Source of the DNA: Laccaria trichodermophora
Lineage: Eukaryota; Basidiomycota; Agaricomycetes; Agaricales; Hydnangiaceae
Direction: 5' to 3'
Length of the DNA stretch: 64,000 nucleotides
NCBI GenBank assembly: GCA_018417955.1
Contig: JACTVC010000047.1
Location: 102,613 to 166,612, forward strand
This document shows, piece after piece, positions 33,056-45,560 of the stretch (its first letter is position 1; every line of letters begins with the position of its first letter). The notes beneath the pieces were generated by a model. It did not search any database. It was not told where the DNA came from and saw only the letters and a list, made by a program, of their open reading frames with translations. A program made the translations under genes and the position numbers.

Positions 33056-35880
33056 TGCCTTGCGGGCCCGTTGCGCTCCTCTTTGCCCTTTTTCTTGTAT
33101 TTCCAACAATATGAAGGTCAACACAGGGTCCAACGTCCTCTCATTCGCATTCTGACGAGTAAACCCGCCTTTCCAGCCCTTCGCTCCAAGCACCCCTTCC
33201 AATCGCGTTCTCAACCTACTCCTCCATCCCCGCTGCCTTTAGCCACCATGCCACTCGAAAGAGTGCTCCTCTGCTTGAAGGGGGCATGTTATCTTCTCTT
33301 GGTTGTAGTACTTAGCAATCCGTGAAGGCGTGTGATGGGCCATGGCTGAACTTTGCGTGTGTCTTGACCAAGGAGTGCTTCGCTGCCATGATGTCCTTCC
33401 TCCCAACTTCCTCCTTTCTATTGCTTCTTCGGAAAGTGTTTCTTCTGACTCACCATTCGCGACCATGTGCAAAACACCGCTTGTGTTGCCTCGGGACCCC
33501 ACAGTTGCCATACAGAAAATTGCACCAGGTTCTCCTTGCCTCCTCGCAAGATGTTTGGTCCCTGCTGTACAATTTCTTTCTGTGTAGGCGGAGAGGGAAG
33601 GCGATGCTGGAAATACGTGTGATCCATCGTTGCAGCTGCCGAAGGCGCACCAGAGAGGCGTTGAGAGATCATGGATCTGGAGGAAAGGCAGAGCAAGTTA
33701 CGCACTTGCGTCTATGGGCCCCGTACAAATTTCTCCAAGGTCCCATTTTACTCCGCGCTCAGCTCTTCCCTCTCTTTCTACACACGCTCCAAGAGGCTGC
33801 GTAGGCACCTCTACGAAACAAGCTTCCGCACAAGATCTCGCAGTCCAATTTTCCTCGGGGTTTGCTCAAATTTCGGCACCATTTTCGAATGTAGGTTGGG
33901 GAAAACGGACACACAGGAAAGCGGGGCACTCATGGAGGTTGTACCAAGCCAGCTGGTAAGTAATTTCTTCCGCTCCTATTAGATCGTTCTAATACATTAT
34001 CACCCCAGCTTTCCTCCGCCTCAACTTCTCAAACCCACTGCCTTGCTTGACTGTATCCGCAACACTTCGAGATTTGCTCCATTCTCGACTCGCTCGAGAC
34101 AATCAGTCATCCTTACATCGCCTTTACGCCCAGTCGCCCACACTCGCTTTCTTTGTAGCTGCTTCAGCCTACAACCTATTCCATCGTTCCTACCTACAAA
34201 TAGCAACAAAATGCGCATCGTCTGCATTTCGGACACTCACAACCATCTGCTAAGCACCCTCTCGCAAAGTATCTAGCCACCAGAATTTCCTACCACCCCT
34301 ACCGGAGATACCGGAGAAGCACCACCGGAGTCAGAGGAGAAATTACTTGATGGGCTTGAGGAAGTGAACCTCTTGGCAGGTTTTGCAGTGGGTACGCTTT
34401 TCATTCTCACAACCTGAGAAATTCCTAACGGGGCCGACATTCGCATGAGCAGACCCACCTCTAAACCTCCCATCTATCCGCCTCGGTCAAGTCACCCGCG
34501 AAAATCTCTTTCCACTCCCCCCTATCGTAGCGGACACACCCGCAGAACCCTCCCCTTCACCAATGACAGCAGTCCGCAAATCCCTCCCAACACTCCGAAA
34601 ATCCTACCGCCGTACACTCCGAACGGTCTTGGTTTCTGAGTCCGCATGCGCACCATCTTTGTCCCCTACGTTCTCCTCCCAGAAACAGAAGGACCCCTCG
34701 CAGAATGCGACGATGCAGAAAAAGAGCGCGAACGGAGGGAAGCGGGGAGTGCCGAGTGGACGGTCGTCCATTGTGCGGAGATTTAGAACTCTGGTGAGTC
34801 AGCTCTTGGCGCTGGTCTCGTGGTTGAGGAGGTGGATATGAAGATTGGTGGGGAAGGTGCGAAGGCGACACTTATTGGCTGGGGGGGTGGGAGGTTTAAT
34901 TCAGATGTGGCGAAGAAAACGCTTCCTTCGAGGATTGGACCTCTGGCACAGTATAATTTGCTCTATGCCGTTTCATTCTTGCGATCTCCGGAGGAGATGG
35001 ACTCGTTTTCATTCGCATCACTCGTCACAAAACCAGGGTACGTACGATACTAGTCCTCTTGTTTAAAATCTCATTTTCCTTCTTCGTTGGCGCTAAAAAG
35101 CGGAAACGAGCCAACAGCAACCGTCTCAGAGTTGCTCATGACGTTTCTCTCTCTCCCCCTCTCCCTCGAATCAACACTTCCAGCACAACCTACCCTCCAC
35201 TCGCGTACCGGTTCCTTGCAATGTATTGAGACTCAAGACCTCCTCTTCGCCTTCGAACGGTTGGTGGAGCTCTGCCCATCGCCTACACTGCCATTCTCTG
35301 TCATGCGAGGAACGTGAAAGCCATTTATTATTACTACGAGGATGAACTTTAGCGAAGAATCCCCTACTCCTTCAGCAGTCCCAATTGCTGCCCCGCCGCC
35401 AGTTGCATCATCTGGCCGTCGCGTCCATCGAAGGCATTCCTGCCGAGGCAATCGAGATCCTTCTTCAGGAATACCCCATTTTCCTTCCCTCCCGCAGGCC
35501 TTTGTTATTCGTTTCCTTTCGGAATGACTATACTACGACTTCGCGGACTATAGTACAACTTTGCGACAACCATCCTACCTCTTCGTGACCATCGGCATAC
35601 TACTTTGAAATTCGTAAAGTTCATTGGGCTTCTCTTGGGCTTCTCAGCCCAAATTTCACACCGACAAACACCAAATCTGTGTATACCTATACTAGCCTCC
35701 CACCTTACTTTACTCACATTGTGGCCTATATCGTACACTCCTATATCAATGCAATGATTATCACATCATCACCTGCCGCATGGTTTGTACTTGAGATCTT
35801 CATTTTCACTACATAGTAAATAAAGCGGAAATGTTCGTGTTTCTATCACAATCTAACATAATGCCTTAGAGAAAATTTCA
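33056..35880. other. Cargo of the CACTA-like element, unidentified
   Basis: Many open frames of 60-160 codons on the plus strand (for example 33322-33804, 34563-34841, 35087-35317), and some GT-AG pairs. None gives a family I recognise. At 34211 a frame opens with MRIVCISDTHNHL, the look of a calcineurin-like metallophosphoesterase start, but it stops after 21 codons. The stretch may be a patchwork of captured gene fragments. Confidence 0.35.
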
Positions 35881-36009
35881 CGCCTACAGTTGAGCATTGG
35901 CCTCAGGCAACCTCAACCCCAAATTATCAGGCAACACAGGCTTATCGTCCGCCGCACTCGCCACGTGACTAGTGCCCACCAAACCCAACAGCGCCATCCG
36001 CCGCACGGC

Positions 36010-37200
36010 ATTATTGAATCCTCTGCTGTGCCTTTGGGCAGAAGTGGCGCATGAGGCCTTGGATGGGCCAGGCGGCGGAGTTGCCTAGGGCGCAGATGGT
36101 TCAGCCTTCGACTTCATTGCTGGAAGGGAGGTGGGTTAGAGGAAGGGGGGGAAAGAAGGAGAGGGAGGGAGCAATTCGAGCAACATATCAATCTCACAGG
36201 TGCCCACGTCCGTCAACCATCATGTTCATGATGTTCATCATCTACGTCGTGTCCTCCCTGCAGGGGGTACATTGCCCTCACAACTTATGCTTGTAAAACT
36301 GGGAGAATTGAGTGATGGCCGCGACAATGTCGGTGCTTGATGACGTGCCGAGACCGATTTCTGCATCCTTGAGAGAGACCTAGTCCAACCTGCGAGTGGA
36401 GTCAAGGTTTGAAGAAGAGAGGAGACAGAGGAGAGACGTACAGGTACTTAATCCCTCCCCCAACAACACCACCACAATGCTTCTCAATCAGATCCTTTAA
36501 CGGGACGCTCGTCTCCTCTTCCACAACACCCAGGTTGTTCACATGCCCACTGATGCAATATAACTTCATCCCCTAATTTCCCTTCCTCCCAAACCCTGCA
36601 AACCAGCTCACACCCTGCCAGCATATCGCAGGCGCAACAGCCACAGTCTCCACGTTCGCCACCGTCGTTGGGCACCCAAACAGTCACTGCTTCCCTTCGA
36701 TACGCCGTTTCCTCACCTCCTCGCCGCAAATGTAAGCCCCAGCATCGCGGTGCACGCACACGTCGAAAGCGTACCCCGAACCGTTGGGTTGGGACCGAGA
36801 AGCCCGGCTTCGTGGATGGCTTGTTGGACGCGTGAGGCTCCTTGGTAGAACTCGCCACGGATGTAGATGTAGGCTGCCATGGTGTTCATGGAACGCCCGG
36901 CGACTCCGACGACGCAGCCTTCGATGAGTTTGTGCGGGTCCCCTCGGAGGATCTCGCGGCCCTTGCAGGTGCCAGGCTCGCCTTCATCGGCGTTAATGAC
37001 GAGGTAGCGAGGTCTAGAAAAGGGTTTTTTTTTAGATTTTCTTCGAGTTGAATGATATCTCATGTTGGCCTCACCTGGGATCATTCTGCCACCCAGGCTT
37101 GTTCATGAAACTCCACTTGAGGCCGCTAGGGAAGCCAGCCCCACCACGTCCGCGCAACCCAGAGCCATATATTTTGTACGGTGCCTGTGAGATACGAACG
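36010..37200 (-). pseudogene. Captured pseudogene of complex I 51 kDa subunit (NDUFV1/NUO51)
   Basis: Minus-strand exonic blocks in order: [18 protein letters not shown] and [11 protein letters not shown] (37160-37080), [16 protein letters not shown] with [10 protein letters not shown] and [10 protein letters not shown] (37020-36800), FGCP-like frame with [19 protein letters not shown], then [16 protein letters not shown] and NSAAWPIQGLMRHF (36110-36030). Native NDUFV1 holds FMN, NADH and Fe-S cluster N3 in the mitochondrial matrix arm. Here stops interrupt several blocks, the first Cys of the cluster motif is replaced by a stop next to GQCTPC, and the region between GGEETA and FGCP is missing. 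Introns remain (for example before 37080), so it was copied as DNA, not as mRNA. Confidence 0.88.
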
Positions 37201-37419
37201 TCATAGATGGACAAGGACTTAAGAGTCGCGGACGCTCCTCGAAGGGAAACTCGTCATGTATGTAGAGACAGTTTGCATTTAACGACAAACGCTTCCAGGC
37301 TTTCTTGTAGAATCCCCATCATGAGGGACGACCCTAGGGAAGCATAAAACCGCGTCAAGTTGGGTGTGTATCGTGTTCATGATGAGTTTGAGACTAGTGG
37401 GCGGGTTAGCGGGTGCAGA

Positions 37420-38560
37420 AGGTAGAAGAAGGAAGGAAGGAAGGAAGGAAGGACGGAAGGAAGGAAGGGGGAAAAAGGAAACAAGGGTAATGAAGGTGGA
37501 AGAGAGGAAAGAAGGGGGATTAAGAAAGGGAGGGAGAGGTAAGGTTAGGAAGGAAATAAAGAAAACAGGGAACGCACAAAGAGCAAAAGGGATTGTGTAA
37601 CCAAGAGCATAATTTCATCTTTGTCTTCGCCGCTTTCCCTATTTCCAATAACATCCTTTAGTAAGTCCTTACAACTCATAAAAAAAATGAAAGGAGGCGA
37701 AAGAGAAGTAGCGAAGAAAAAAAAGACAGTGAAAGACCAAAAGGTGTCAAAAGGAAGGAAGGCAAAGACAGGAAAGAGGCAGCAAGTGTAAGAAAGGCAG
37801 CGAAAGGCCGCAAGGCAGAAAATGGAAGAAAGGTACTGAAAAGCCGCAAGGTATCAAAAAGCCAATTAAAAGGTGGAGAAAGGAAAGGCGGCCTCAGAGG
37901 TATCAAAAGAAAGAAAGGGGCGGCAACAGTGCTGTCAAAAGACCAAAAGGCGGCTAAATGGGAAAAGAAGGGAAAGATGTGTCAAAAGAAAGAAACATGT
38001 CGAAAGGAAGAAAGGAGGTAAAAGGCCAAAAGGACGCAAAGGGGGGGTGTTGAAAGGCCGCAAGGCGGCGACAGAAAAAATAGGTGAATCGAGGAAAGTT
38101 GAAAAGCGACAAGGTATCAAAAGGGAAAGGCCGAAAGGCGGCAACAGAGGTGTCATAAGGAAGAGAGGCGTCAGAAGGGGAGACGGTTGGGAAAGAGAGG
38201 AGGCGGCCAAAGAAAGAGACGCGTCGAAAGGTCGCAAGATGTCGGGCAGAAGACAGATGGTAACGGCGAGAGGCCAAAAGGAGGAGACCAAAGGCCGAAA
38301 GACGGAAAAGAAAGTATCGAGGCGGCCAAAGGAAGAAAGCCGGCCAAAAAGAAAACTGAGTATCAATAGGCTGAAATAGGCTGAAAGGTAAGAAAGAAAC
38401 GCGACGAAACGCGCGAGATGTCCAGAGGAAGCAAGGCTGCAAAATAAATAGAGAAATCAAAAGGCCGTAAAACTGATGTCCGAGAAACCACAAGGTGTCA
38501 AAAGGAATGAAAGGCTGCAAGAACTCAATGAAAAACCAAAAGGGGCAGAAAACCCAGAAG
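37420..38560 (+). repeat. Purine-rich minisatellite (GAAGG and AAAGGCCGCAAGG units)
   Basis: Starts with a GGAA microsatellite (37425-37470), then about 900 bp of degenerate units built from GAAAGGC(C/G)GCAAGG, GTATCAAAAGG and GGCGGCAACAGAGGTGTC. The plus strand is overwhelmingly purine. Long open frames on both strands (37873-38379; 37954-38520) arise from the repeat and are not called. Confidence 0.8.
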
Positions 38561-38699
38561 TGGGAATATCAAAAAAAAGAGAGAGGGGCAAAAAAGACAC
38601 ACACCGCCTCCCAAAATCGGGTGCTGCCAACCCTAAATCCCCATTATCCCTCAAAGACTCTGTGAGCTTGTCCGCGAGCGCTAGACAGCCTCCGTTTGC

Positions 38700-39794
38700 T
38701 AGTTAACTCGGTCTGTGGATGTAGGATTTGTAGTCAATAAGTGCCAGAGACGGAATGCTCGAGACGATGGGAAGGTCTGGAAGGGGGGAAGGGAGAACGG
38801 AGGGAGAAGGGGAAGTCCGGCCTGTAAATTGTTACGGCGTAGTTGGTGACGTGTTTGAAATGCTCGTAAGGCATTAACGCATGGTAACGACCTTGAATGA
38901 AGTAAGAGATCACTCAGCATTCAAATCCACAAAACACTCACTCATATCTTGCAGCGGATTTGCAGAAGATTAACGACATCCACAAAATCTTTGACCAACC
39001 TCGATACGTCGTGCAGAGCCTTGGCAAGGTTGATTGGAGGCGATGACGCCTGGATTACAAAAGTGGATGGATACTTGCATAAGAACAAAAAGTTAGTACC
39101 TCAGAGATCAAAAATAGACTCGACGACGGATTAGCGTTGAGGGCGGCTAGGGCATAGGCCGGGAAACCTTCGGAAAGTGATAACGCGCATGTACAACCTT
39201 CAACTTAGAAGTAAGTAATCACCTCGGCACTCAAAGCAACATAAAACTCACTCATATCCGAAAGGTACAACATGCCGCTGACTTGCAGAACATCAGCACT
39301 CGTTTGGTGGACGTCGATACGTCCTGGTGAGCTATGGAGAGGTGGCGACGTGGCAATGCAAGGAAACAGAGGTGATTCAAACTCTTTGCCACATCTTCAC
39401 AGATTGATGGCGCGTAGTCGTTCCAGCTGACCCAACAGCGTTTAGCAGACGACGATGCGTCGTGTCGACGTCTAGGACGTCCATGGCAAGGCGGATTCTG
39501 GAAGCTCGAGAGTGGCGTGCGACCGTTTTGCGGACAACGATACGTCATCTTGGGGCCAGGAGGGGTGAAGGTCATTGTGGAACGATTGGAACAACTTGAA
39601 GAGCATGAATCCAATGTCTGTGCGTGATGAGCATGTGCATCCCAAACCCAAAGCGAACACCCACGAAGGGACTCGGCAAGACCAGAGTGCCTGTCGTGCG
39701 GTGCTGAAGCCTCAGCGAAGCCAGACGATTTCAAGTGGGCTTGAGCCAGTCTGGTACAGTGCAAGTGCAGTGGTAAGTCGACACGTTCCGCAAC
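38700..39794. other. Cargo with a partial direct repeat, no gene supported
   Basis: A motif order of AAGTAA(G)...ATCACT...CACTCACTCATATC...GCAG recurs near 38900-38960 and 39200-39300. ACGATG/GACGT-rich stretches follow. A 170-codon minus frame at 39252-39764 shows no domain. Confidence 0.35.
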
Positions 39795-40042
39795 ACACGT
39801 GAAAGTTGTGACATGTCACAATATCTTCCACATATCCTCAGCCTTTCATCGTTGATCAAAACCGGAAGATATTTAAATTATGTTCACAATTGAAGCCGTA
39901 AGGCAGATGCTGAAGTTATCGAAGAAGAAATTTTGAATTTCTTCTTCATTTCCTCGCTGATGTTGTCCCTGAATAATTTATCATTTTATTCCTGATTTAT
40001 TCTCAATATCTTCTGAGAATAAATAGGCCAAAGCCCCCAGTG
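39795..40042 (-). repeat. Right inverted arm of the CACTA-like element
   Basis: Reverse complement of the left arm with about 75-80 % visible identity and small indels; inner edge at CGTGAAAGTTGTGACATGTC. Confidence 0.85.
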
Positions 40043-42483
40043 TAAACAGAGTGTTGAATATTTTTTACATATATTTATAAATGGTACTACTTCCGATTTA
40101 ACATCTCTTACTACTCTACCATGCCCCAATGTTTCTCATATTTTTGTACTGCAAACCCTCTCTTGTCATGCTATAAGAAACCAACACATACAATAAATAT
40201 GTTTCTAACATGACCTTCCCTTACCTCCTCAGCTTTCCCAAAATCCTCTTGGGCCAGAAACTATAGACTTCTAGTGGTTTTGAGAAATTAGATTATTTCT
40301 TCCTGGGTTCTTCATCTCCATGGAATAAATTGACTAACTTCCTATGACCTCTTCCAAATCAGCTCCTTAAGTCCCCATTTTATCTGGAGGATTTTTAACT
40401 CTCCCACTTATACATTTTATTATATCTATATAACTCCAAGCCTGTTGAGAATCTTCAATTATAAAACTATAAGCAACTTACTGAGTTATAAAAATACTAA
40501 TCTTCGAATTTCCAGTCATATATTAAATTAGATGGAATACTTCAATATATAGCTTTGAGAGGTACACTTCCCAATGAAGAGCTGGGGTGAAGGGATAAAT
40601 TTCTGACATAAAACAACAAACCCATCCCATACTCAGATGTGATAATAAGCCTCCAAAGATTATAGGCAGGGATGTTTAGAGTAGCATTCCCAAGTCTCTC
40701 CCTGGCCATGGAGTGAATTACTATACACAGAAATTAAATATTGCACATGCAAGAGGGGAAGAAGACAGAAAACCAAACATAATGAAGGATAGATTACAGA
40801 ACTAAGTGAATAGATCAACCAACTATAAAATTGTGATAGGTGACCCACCCAATGATAAATATTTTCTGACTGTAGAGCAGAGCTAATAGATTCAACCACA
40901 AAGAGCTGGCAATGTAAGAAAGTTTGTACAGAAATAGAATTTACACCTCTATGTATATGCCTAAATACTGGCCTCTCAAGCAAGAGAGCATTTTAAAATA
41001 CAAAAAATTATTTACCCAGAGTTGAGTAGGGTAGATGAGGTCAAGCTCAATATAAAGATGTGAGGTTCATAGTGATTATATAAGATTTGTCATCGCTGAC
41101 TCAGCTGAGTCAGCCTTACTCAGCCATCAAAAGGCTAAAAACATTGTGCCATTCTATATAGATATTTTCGACATAATTTCCCTCCTGGTGCCGTTTATTC
41201 AGGTTTTGGATTCCCCCTGTACCACAGTTGACTGTTGTTCCAAAATCGGGGCATGTTGTGAATCCTTGTGAATATATTTCAATCCTCTTTAGATATAGTT
41301 GAGTTCTATATAGGTGTAAAAGGGCAGGCTTTCGTTACCTTGCCTTTCAAAGCCAATTTTGAGAGAAATGTTATTATCGCACACCCACCTTGATCATCAA
41401 TTCTTGGTAAAATAATGAACAACAAGCCGTTTTGAGTGCTTTATATTGATCTATATACTCCTACAAGCTCATTACGTTGTATGGTCCTCCTCAGAACCTG
41501 CCCAACCTCGTTTTTAGGTGAAGTTTGGGTGACGTCCATTTTTTTTTTTCAGGCCCGACGGCTGGACCTACCTACCAGCCTCCGGTCCGGCATTCTGATC
41601 CCGACACCCCCTTGGTATGCGTACGGAAAGCCCGAATTTTGGCCGGAGGTTTGATCCATTTTGCGTCTGTAAATGGCCAGTCGGTACGGAGGTCCGATCC
41701 AATTTTCGTACGTTTGTAGCTGTTGGCTTGAGTTGGGTTTGAGCTCAAAAAATTTCACAACCCCTCCCACATCTTCTATTTTCCCCAAGCCCTCTGAGTG
41801 ACGCACCGCATCATCGTTCTCAATGATGATAATCCATTTGGGAATAGCGCGACTCAGCATCAGCCATTAATTACCACAGCGCTCCTTTCATCCCATTGCA
41901 ATCTATTGCGATCAACGATGTCGGGATTTTGGAATATATTGGAAGGTCAGTTGCTCAACTCATTTTGTTTGGTAAATGGATTTTTGAAGCCCATGCCTTC
42001 AGCAGGCAGTTTATTGTCATGATTCATCCTGGCCCGGAACACAAACTTTCAGAGGACTTTGTAACTTAGATCTTACTTGGCAATTCCATGGCTCATGCAG
42101 CACTGCAATGTAGAAACATTGCAAGGTTAGAAGGGATACTCCGACCTTTTTTATATACTTTATTTCTGTTTTATGCGGACATTTTGACCTAAATTCCATC
42201 TCTCATCCTCTATGTGCACGGATCTCGAGCATTTACATGTCCGATAGGTATTGCGGACGGAAATGGTCCAAAATGAGAAGTAGGATCCGAATTGCGGACG
42301 GAAACGCCGAAAAATCGTCCGTACGTAAGTGCCAAAATTTGGCCGTTTTGGATCGGACATTTGACAGCATATACCAGGGTCCTGTTTACGCCAGCTCCCT
42401 AGGCCTCAGCGCTCAGCCTTTATTTGAGCTCGCATTTCCTCCATGGCCGCCCTTTCATTTCTCTTTTCGGCGAAACTATCGCT

Positions 42484-42960
42484 GAAGAAATATGGACAAC
42501 AATGCCTCGAGTAATTTCACTTTGTCTCTGTCGTTTTGCTGCCTGCTGTCGCACCTATCTCCCAGTCTCAGAAGCGCATCTCGACGAACTCCTGAAACAA
42601 CCAAGACGATTTATGAGAAGGCAGATGATGACAGTCATGCTTTCGGAGAGGTCCGCTCGCTGAGTACGATTTACGCTCCCACCTCCATTCTTGCTTCTGG
42701 GAACAGACCTATAATGCGACGTCAGCGTCTAAGATTATCTGGCTATGTTGAGCGATTCTTTCGCAAATCATTATGTAGCTGTGGGCCGGTGTCAAGGCCT
42801 TGGGGCCTACTTGATTGTAAGAATATCTTCGTTGTTTTTTTTCTGCTGCGTCAGGCATAAATTGTCTTTCAGTTCACTATCGAGGACGAACGATGCCAGA
42901 GACGAGCTAGAGAGCATGAACACTCTGCATCAACAGACGTTAGGTGAGCGCTCCACGACT
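42484..42960 (+). pseudogene. Small TM protein pseudogene X4 (type I)
   Basis: Starts MDNNASSNF, then the frame breaks where X6 has NFVAGVFGF. Nucleotide similarity to X6 and X2 continues (TATTTGAGCTCGCATTTCCT upstream; GAAGAAATATGGAC at the start). It is head to head with K4 across the triple-nested insertion and runs into F3. Confidence 0.65.
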
Positions 42961-43109
42961 ACCGACTTTCCACAAATTAAAGCGAGCAATTCGCCTGCAG
43001 AGCTTTGGCAGAACGCGTCGAGGTACAAAATTCTAGCAGCGACAGGCTACAGCCAATGAAAGTTACATGTCTAGGATTTGATAAAAACCGGAAACGGTGG
43101 CTCTCACCT

Positions 43110-44382
43110 CTTCCCGAGTCTCGCCAACCCAGCTGACCCCTTTGATCCTCCCACTAGAATTTGTTCATCAATCCGTACCTCTCCCCTGCTATCCCACTCT
43201 GACCCCCTTGCCCTCTGGCATGTCTCCCGATCTTCCCGCGCCGAGACCGAACGCATCCTGTACACCTCTATCAACCTCCCCACCCTTCCAGACCCGCTCT
43301 TAACTCATAGTGCACCCAAAGTGCACCTCCCTCGCCCCTCGCCCGCAATTTGGCGCTTGCATTCAATTCCTTTCCGGACTTTCCCTCACCATGCCATGCC
43401 AAACAAGCCTCCAAGCAGACGACCTCACTCGCCTCAACCACGCCCTCCACCTCTGCGTTGACCATCTTAGACTGTGAACCCCACTTTTTCGGGAACGCAG
43501 TCCAAGCGTGGGTTCTCGAGAGACATACACCCTCCAAAAGTTCACTAATACCTATTTCACCATGGAGGTTTTTTGGAGAGCCAAAGGAATCTTACCACCT
43601 CTCTCACCGTTCCCTCACCCTTAACGCACGTGATTGACGGGACGAGGTTACCACGCAAATTGAAAGAGACTTCATCGAACCTCGCCACCCTAGACACCAA
43701 CACAGCCATCGTAAGAGAACTAGCACACGGACATGGAGTCCTGGAAAATCGTCAAACTACTCCAATACTGTTTGGAAAACCCAAAGGAAAAAAGACGAAC
43801 TAGCGACGTTCGTAGCCCTAACCAGCTTTGGGCCCTTGGAAGCCTGAACATCGAGCGATGGCAGGAAAGAGCCAAGTAGGAATGGACGTGGCAGTCATCG
43901 CCGCCTGCGTAGCAGGACAGATGCTAAAGCTCGAATACCTCAGGATGATGGATTATACATGCCTAGTACATCCGTTCATCCCCAAAAATTCTCTTTTTTC
44001 TTACAAAAGCCACCTCCAGCAAAACGGCTACCCAGTCTCCTTCCTCCCCTTCCCAATGCGCTTCACCCGCCTCCGAATGCTAGCCATAAAACCCGCCACC
44101 GTCGTGAACCCCCTCTTAGACGCCTCAATTCCTATCAGCGCTTACCCCGATCTACTCTAACACGTTAGGCGCTTAGAAGTGGCTGAACGCATTATGAATA
44201 ACTCGCCAATGCTGAAATTACTGATATTGATACTTCCGGAGAAGAACTATAGGTTCACGCGCGATGAGGGGGCGGTTTGGTTGGTGCAGAACTTGATTGA
44301 GGTGGAGGTGGATGATGATGCATGGATGAAGGTTCGGTTGACGGATGATTCGAAGAACGCGGATGGACTCGGAGACGACTGA
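43110..44382 (+). pseudogene. F-box-like pseudogene F3
   Basis: Paralogue of F1 with several frameshifts (for example near 43270, 43450, 43560, 43740 and 43850) and a stop at about 44158 (CTACTCTAACACG against CTACTCCAACACG in F1). The conserved intron after DYTCLV and the C-terminal LPEKNYRFTRDEGAVWLVQN are still visible. Confidence 0.85.
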
Positions 44383-44402
44383 TATGTTGCCCTTCACTTT
44401 AG

Positions 44403-45560
44403 CTAATGTGTATTGCTAATTATTGTCAGTCTAGAGTGTATTAACCCGTTCGTGTCATTATTCAATGGGAAGGTACGCTGACTATCTTCAAGTCCGAATA
44501 ACTGGGTCATCCTGTGTAAACCTTGCCGAGCGGGGGCGATTACATCAAGTACCACGCGGTTCTCATCGTCTTGCGGATCTATGTAGCACTGCACGCATAT
44601 AACGGACGACGAGAACATGAATGCAGATGGCCGTGTACACGGAAACAAAACGCTACCCTTCCAAACAGATATCAGAAGTAGGTGTTACGGCGACAATTCA
44701 ACATGCGGCACGAATTTCCGAGCGTTGGCAGTATGCGCTTGTTATCACTTGGCCCTTCGGCGCAAGACTGACATAGCGCTTCGGCGCAGGCTGACAGAGC
44801 GCTTCGCCACCGTGACTCTACCGGGATAGCACTCTCCTACTCCGCTATCTGGAACATATGGCGCTATGTATGATTTACGTCCAAACGATACTAGTCAGTT
44901 TGAAGGTCCCGAAACTTATTTGGGTACAAAAATACCTGACAAAGGTCTTTCTAGGTCTTTCAATAAAATGTTCCCAACAGTATCCCAGCCACCCCAATTT
45001 GACACAACGTGTTTTCTGACAGGAAGAAATTAGTGGAATAGGCCGTAATCATACGGCATGGGTATGCCATCAGGTGTAAAGCCCTCATCCTCAAAAAGCT
45101 ACCCCTGAAGAAAAATGGAGGAATATATGCGCCTGTACGTACCTGGTCTTCATCAACTCATCATCATGACGTGAAGCAGTCGCGAGAGCTCACATGCCCA
45201 TGGGCGATATGAGAATGCATGCCAAATGCTAGACCGTGTTGATAGTTTAACTCCCAGCAGAACGATGCCAAGTTTTAATTCACTCACTTCAATAAGCTTC
45301 ACAAGGATTTGGGTTGCAAAGTCCACAAGATATATATCTATCCAATCGGCCCCGATGATCCCAAATTCTGGTCATCAAATGGTGGCAGTCACACAGCCGT
45401 TTCCACACTGTCACGGTCTTATAACTTATCGGCTCTTACCTTGCTCTTGCAGGTCTCAAGCCATAGCTTCTTTTGGACTGTCCTACCAGGAGCCTAGCTT
45501 CTTTTGGACGGCTCTTACCTTGTCTCAAGCCACAGCTCCTTCTGGACTGTCAGGAGCATA
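44403..45560 (-). pseudogene. Kinase-like pseudogene K5 (type I)
   Basis: C-terminal tail VVLDVIAPARQGLH, LFGLEDSQRTFPLNNDTNGL at 44430-44600, convergent with F3. Further upstream, short pieces match K6 (for example CCCATGGGCGATATGAGAATGCAT at about 45200, TCACGGTCTTATAACTTATC at about 45410), so the full gene length was once present. An inverted repeat sits in its 5' part. Confidence 0.65.

Larger units (their letters stand above)
32823..40042. mobile_element. Inner gene-carrying transposon, CACTA-like
   Basis: Both ends start CACTGGGGGC(A/T)TTGGCCTAT and stay similar for about 230 bp (32823-33055 against 39795-40042). The 3 bp duplication TAA is at 32820-32822 and 40043-40045. CACTR ends with a 3 bp duplication are typical of CACTA/EnSpm; PIF/Harbinger (TWA duplication) is the alternative. 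The 6.7 kb interior has no transposase but includes a complex I gene fragment and a long purine-rich minisatellite, so it is non-autonomous and has taken up host DNA. Confidence 0.82.
32286..41614. mobile_element. Middle transposon of the nest (TIR CAAGGGGGTGTCGGGAT)
   Basis: CAAGGGGGTGTCGGGAT at 32286 and its exact complement ending at 41614, 17 bp. The 8 bp duplication GTATGCGT is at 32278-32285 and 41615-41622. Its own sequence is 32286-32822 and 40043-41614; the latter is AT-rich and non-coding. An 8 bp duplication with CAAGG ends would fit hAT or Zisupton/KDZ-type elements; no transposase remains to decide. Confidence 0.85.
31889..42383. mobile_element. Outer transposon of a triple nest (8 bp duplication)
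   Basis: Inverted ends AGGACCCTGGTATATGCT at 31889 and its complement ending at 42383; the similarity runs on to TGTCCGATCC. The 8 bp duplication GTTTACGC is at 31881-31888 and 42384-42391. Without the nested element it is about 1.16 kb, with repeated GCGGACGGAAA motifs and no transposase: a MITE-like element. Paralogous K6-X6 spacing (GACACGAGTT at 48140, CAGCTTTTAAATAAG at 48188) shows the unoccupied state. Confidence 0.85.

Noticed and set aside
34211..34276. Start of a metallophosphoesterase (MRIVCISDTHNHL)
   Set aside because: Only about 13 residues look right, then a stop; no later phosphoesterase motifs were found nearby. Mentioned only as possible captured fragment.
37873..38520. Overlapping long frames on both strands (Lys/Arg-rich plus, Phe/Leu/Ser-rich minus)
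   Set aside because: Product of the purine-rich minisatellite, which lacks stop codons by composition.
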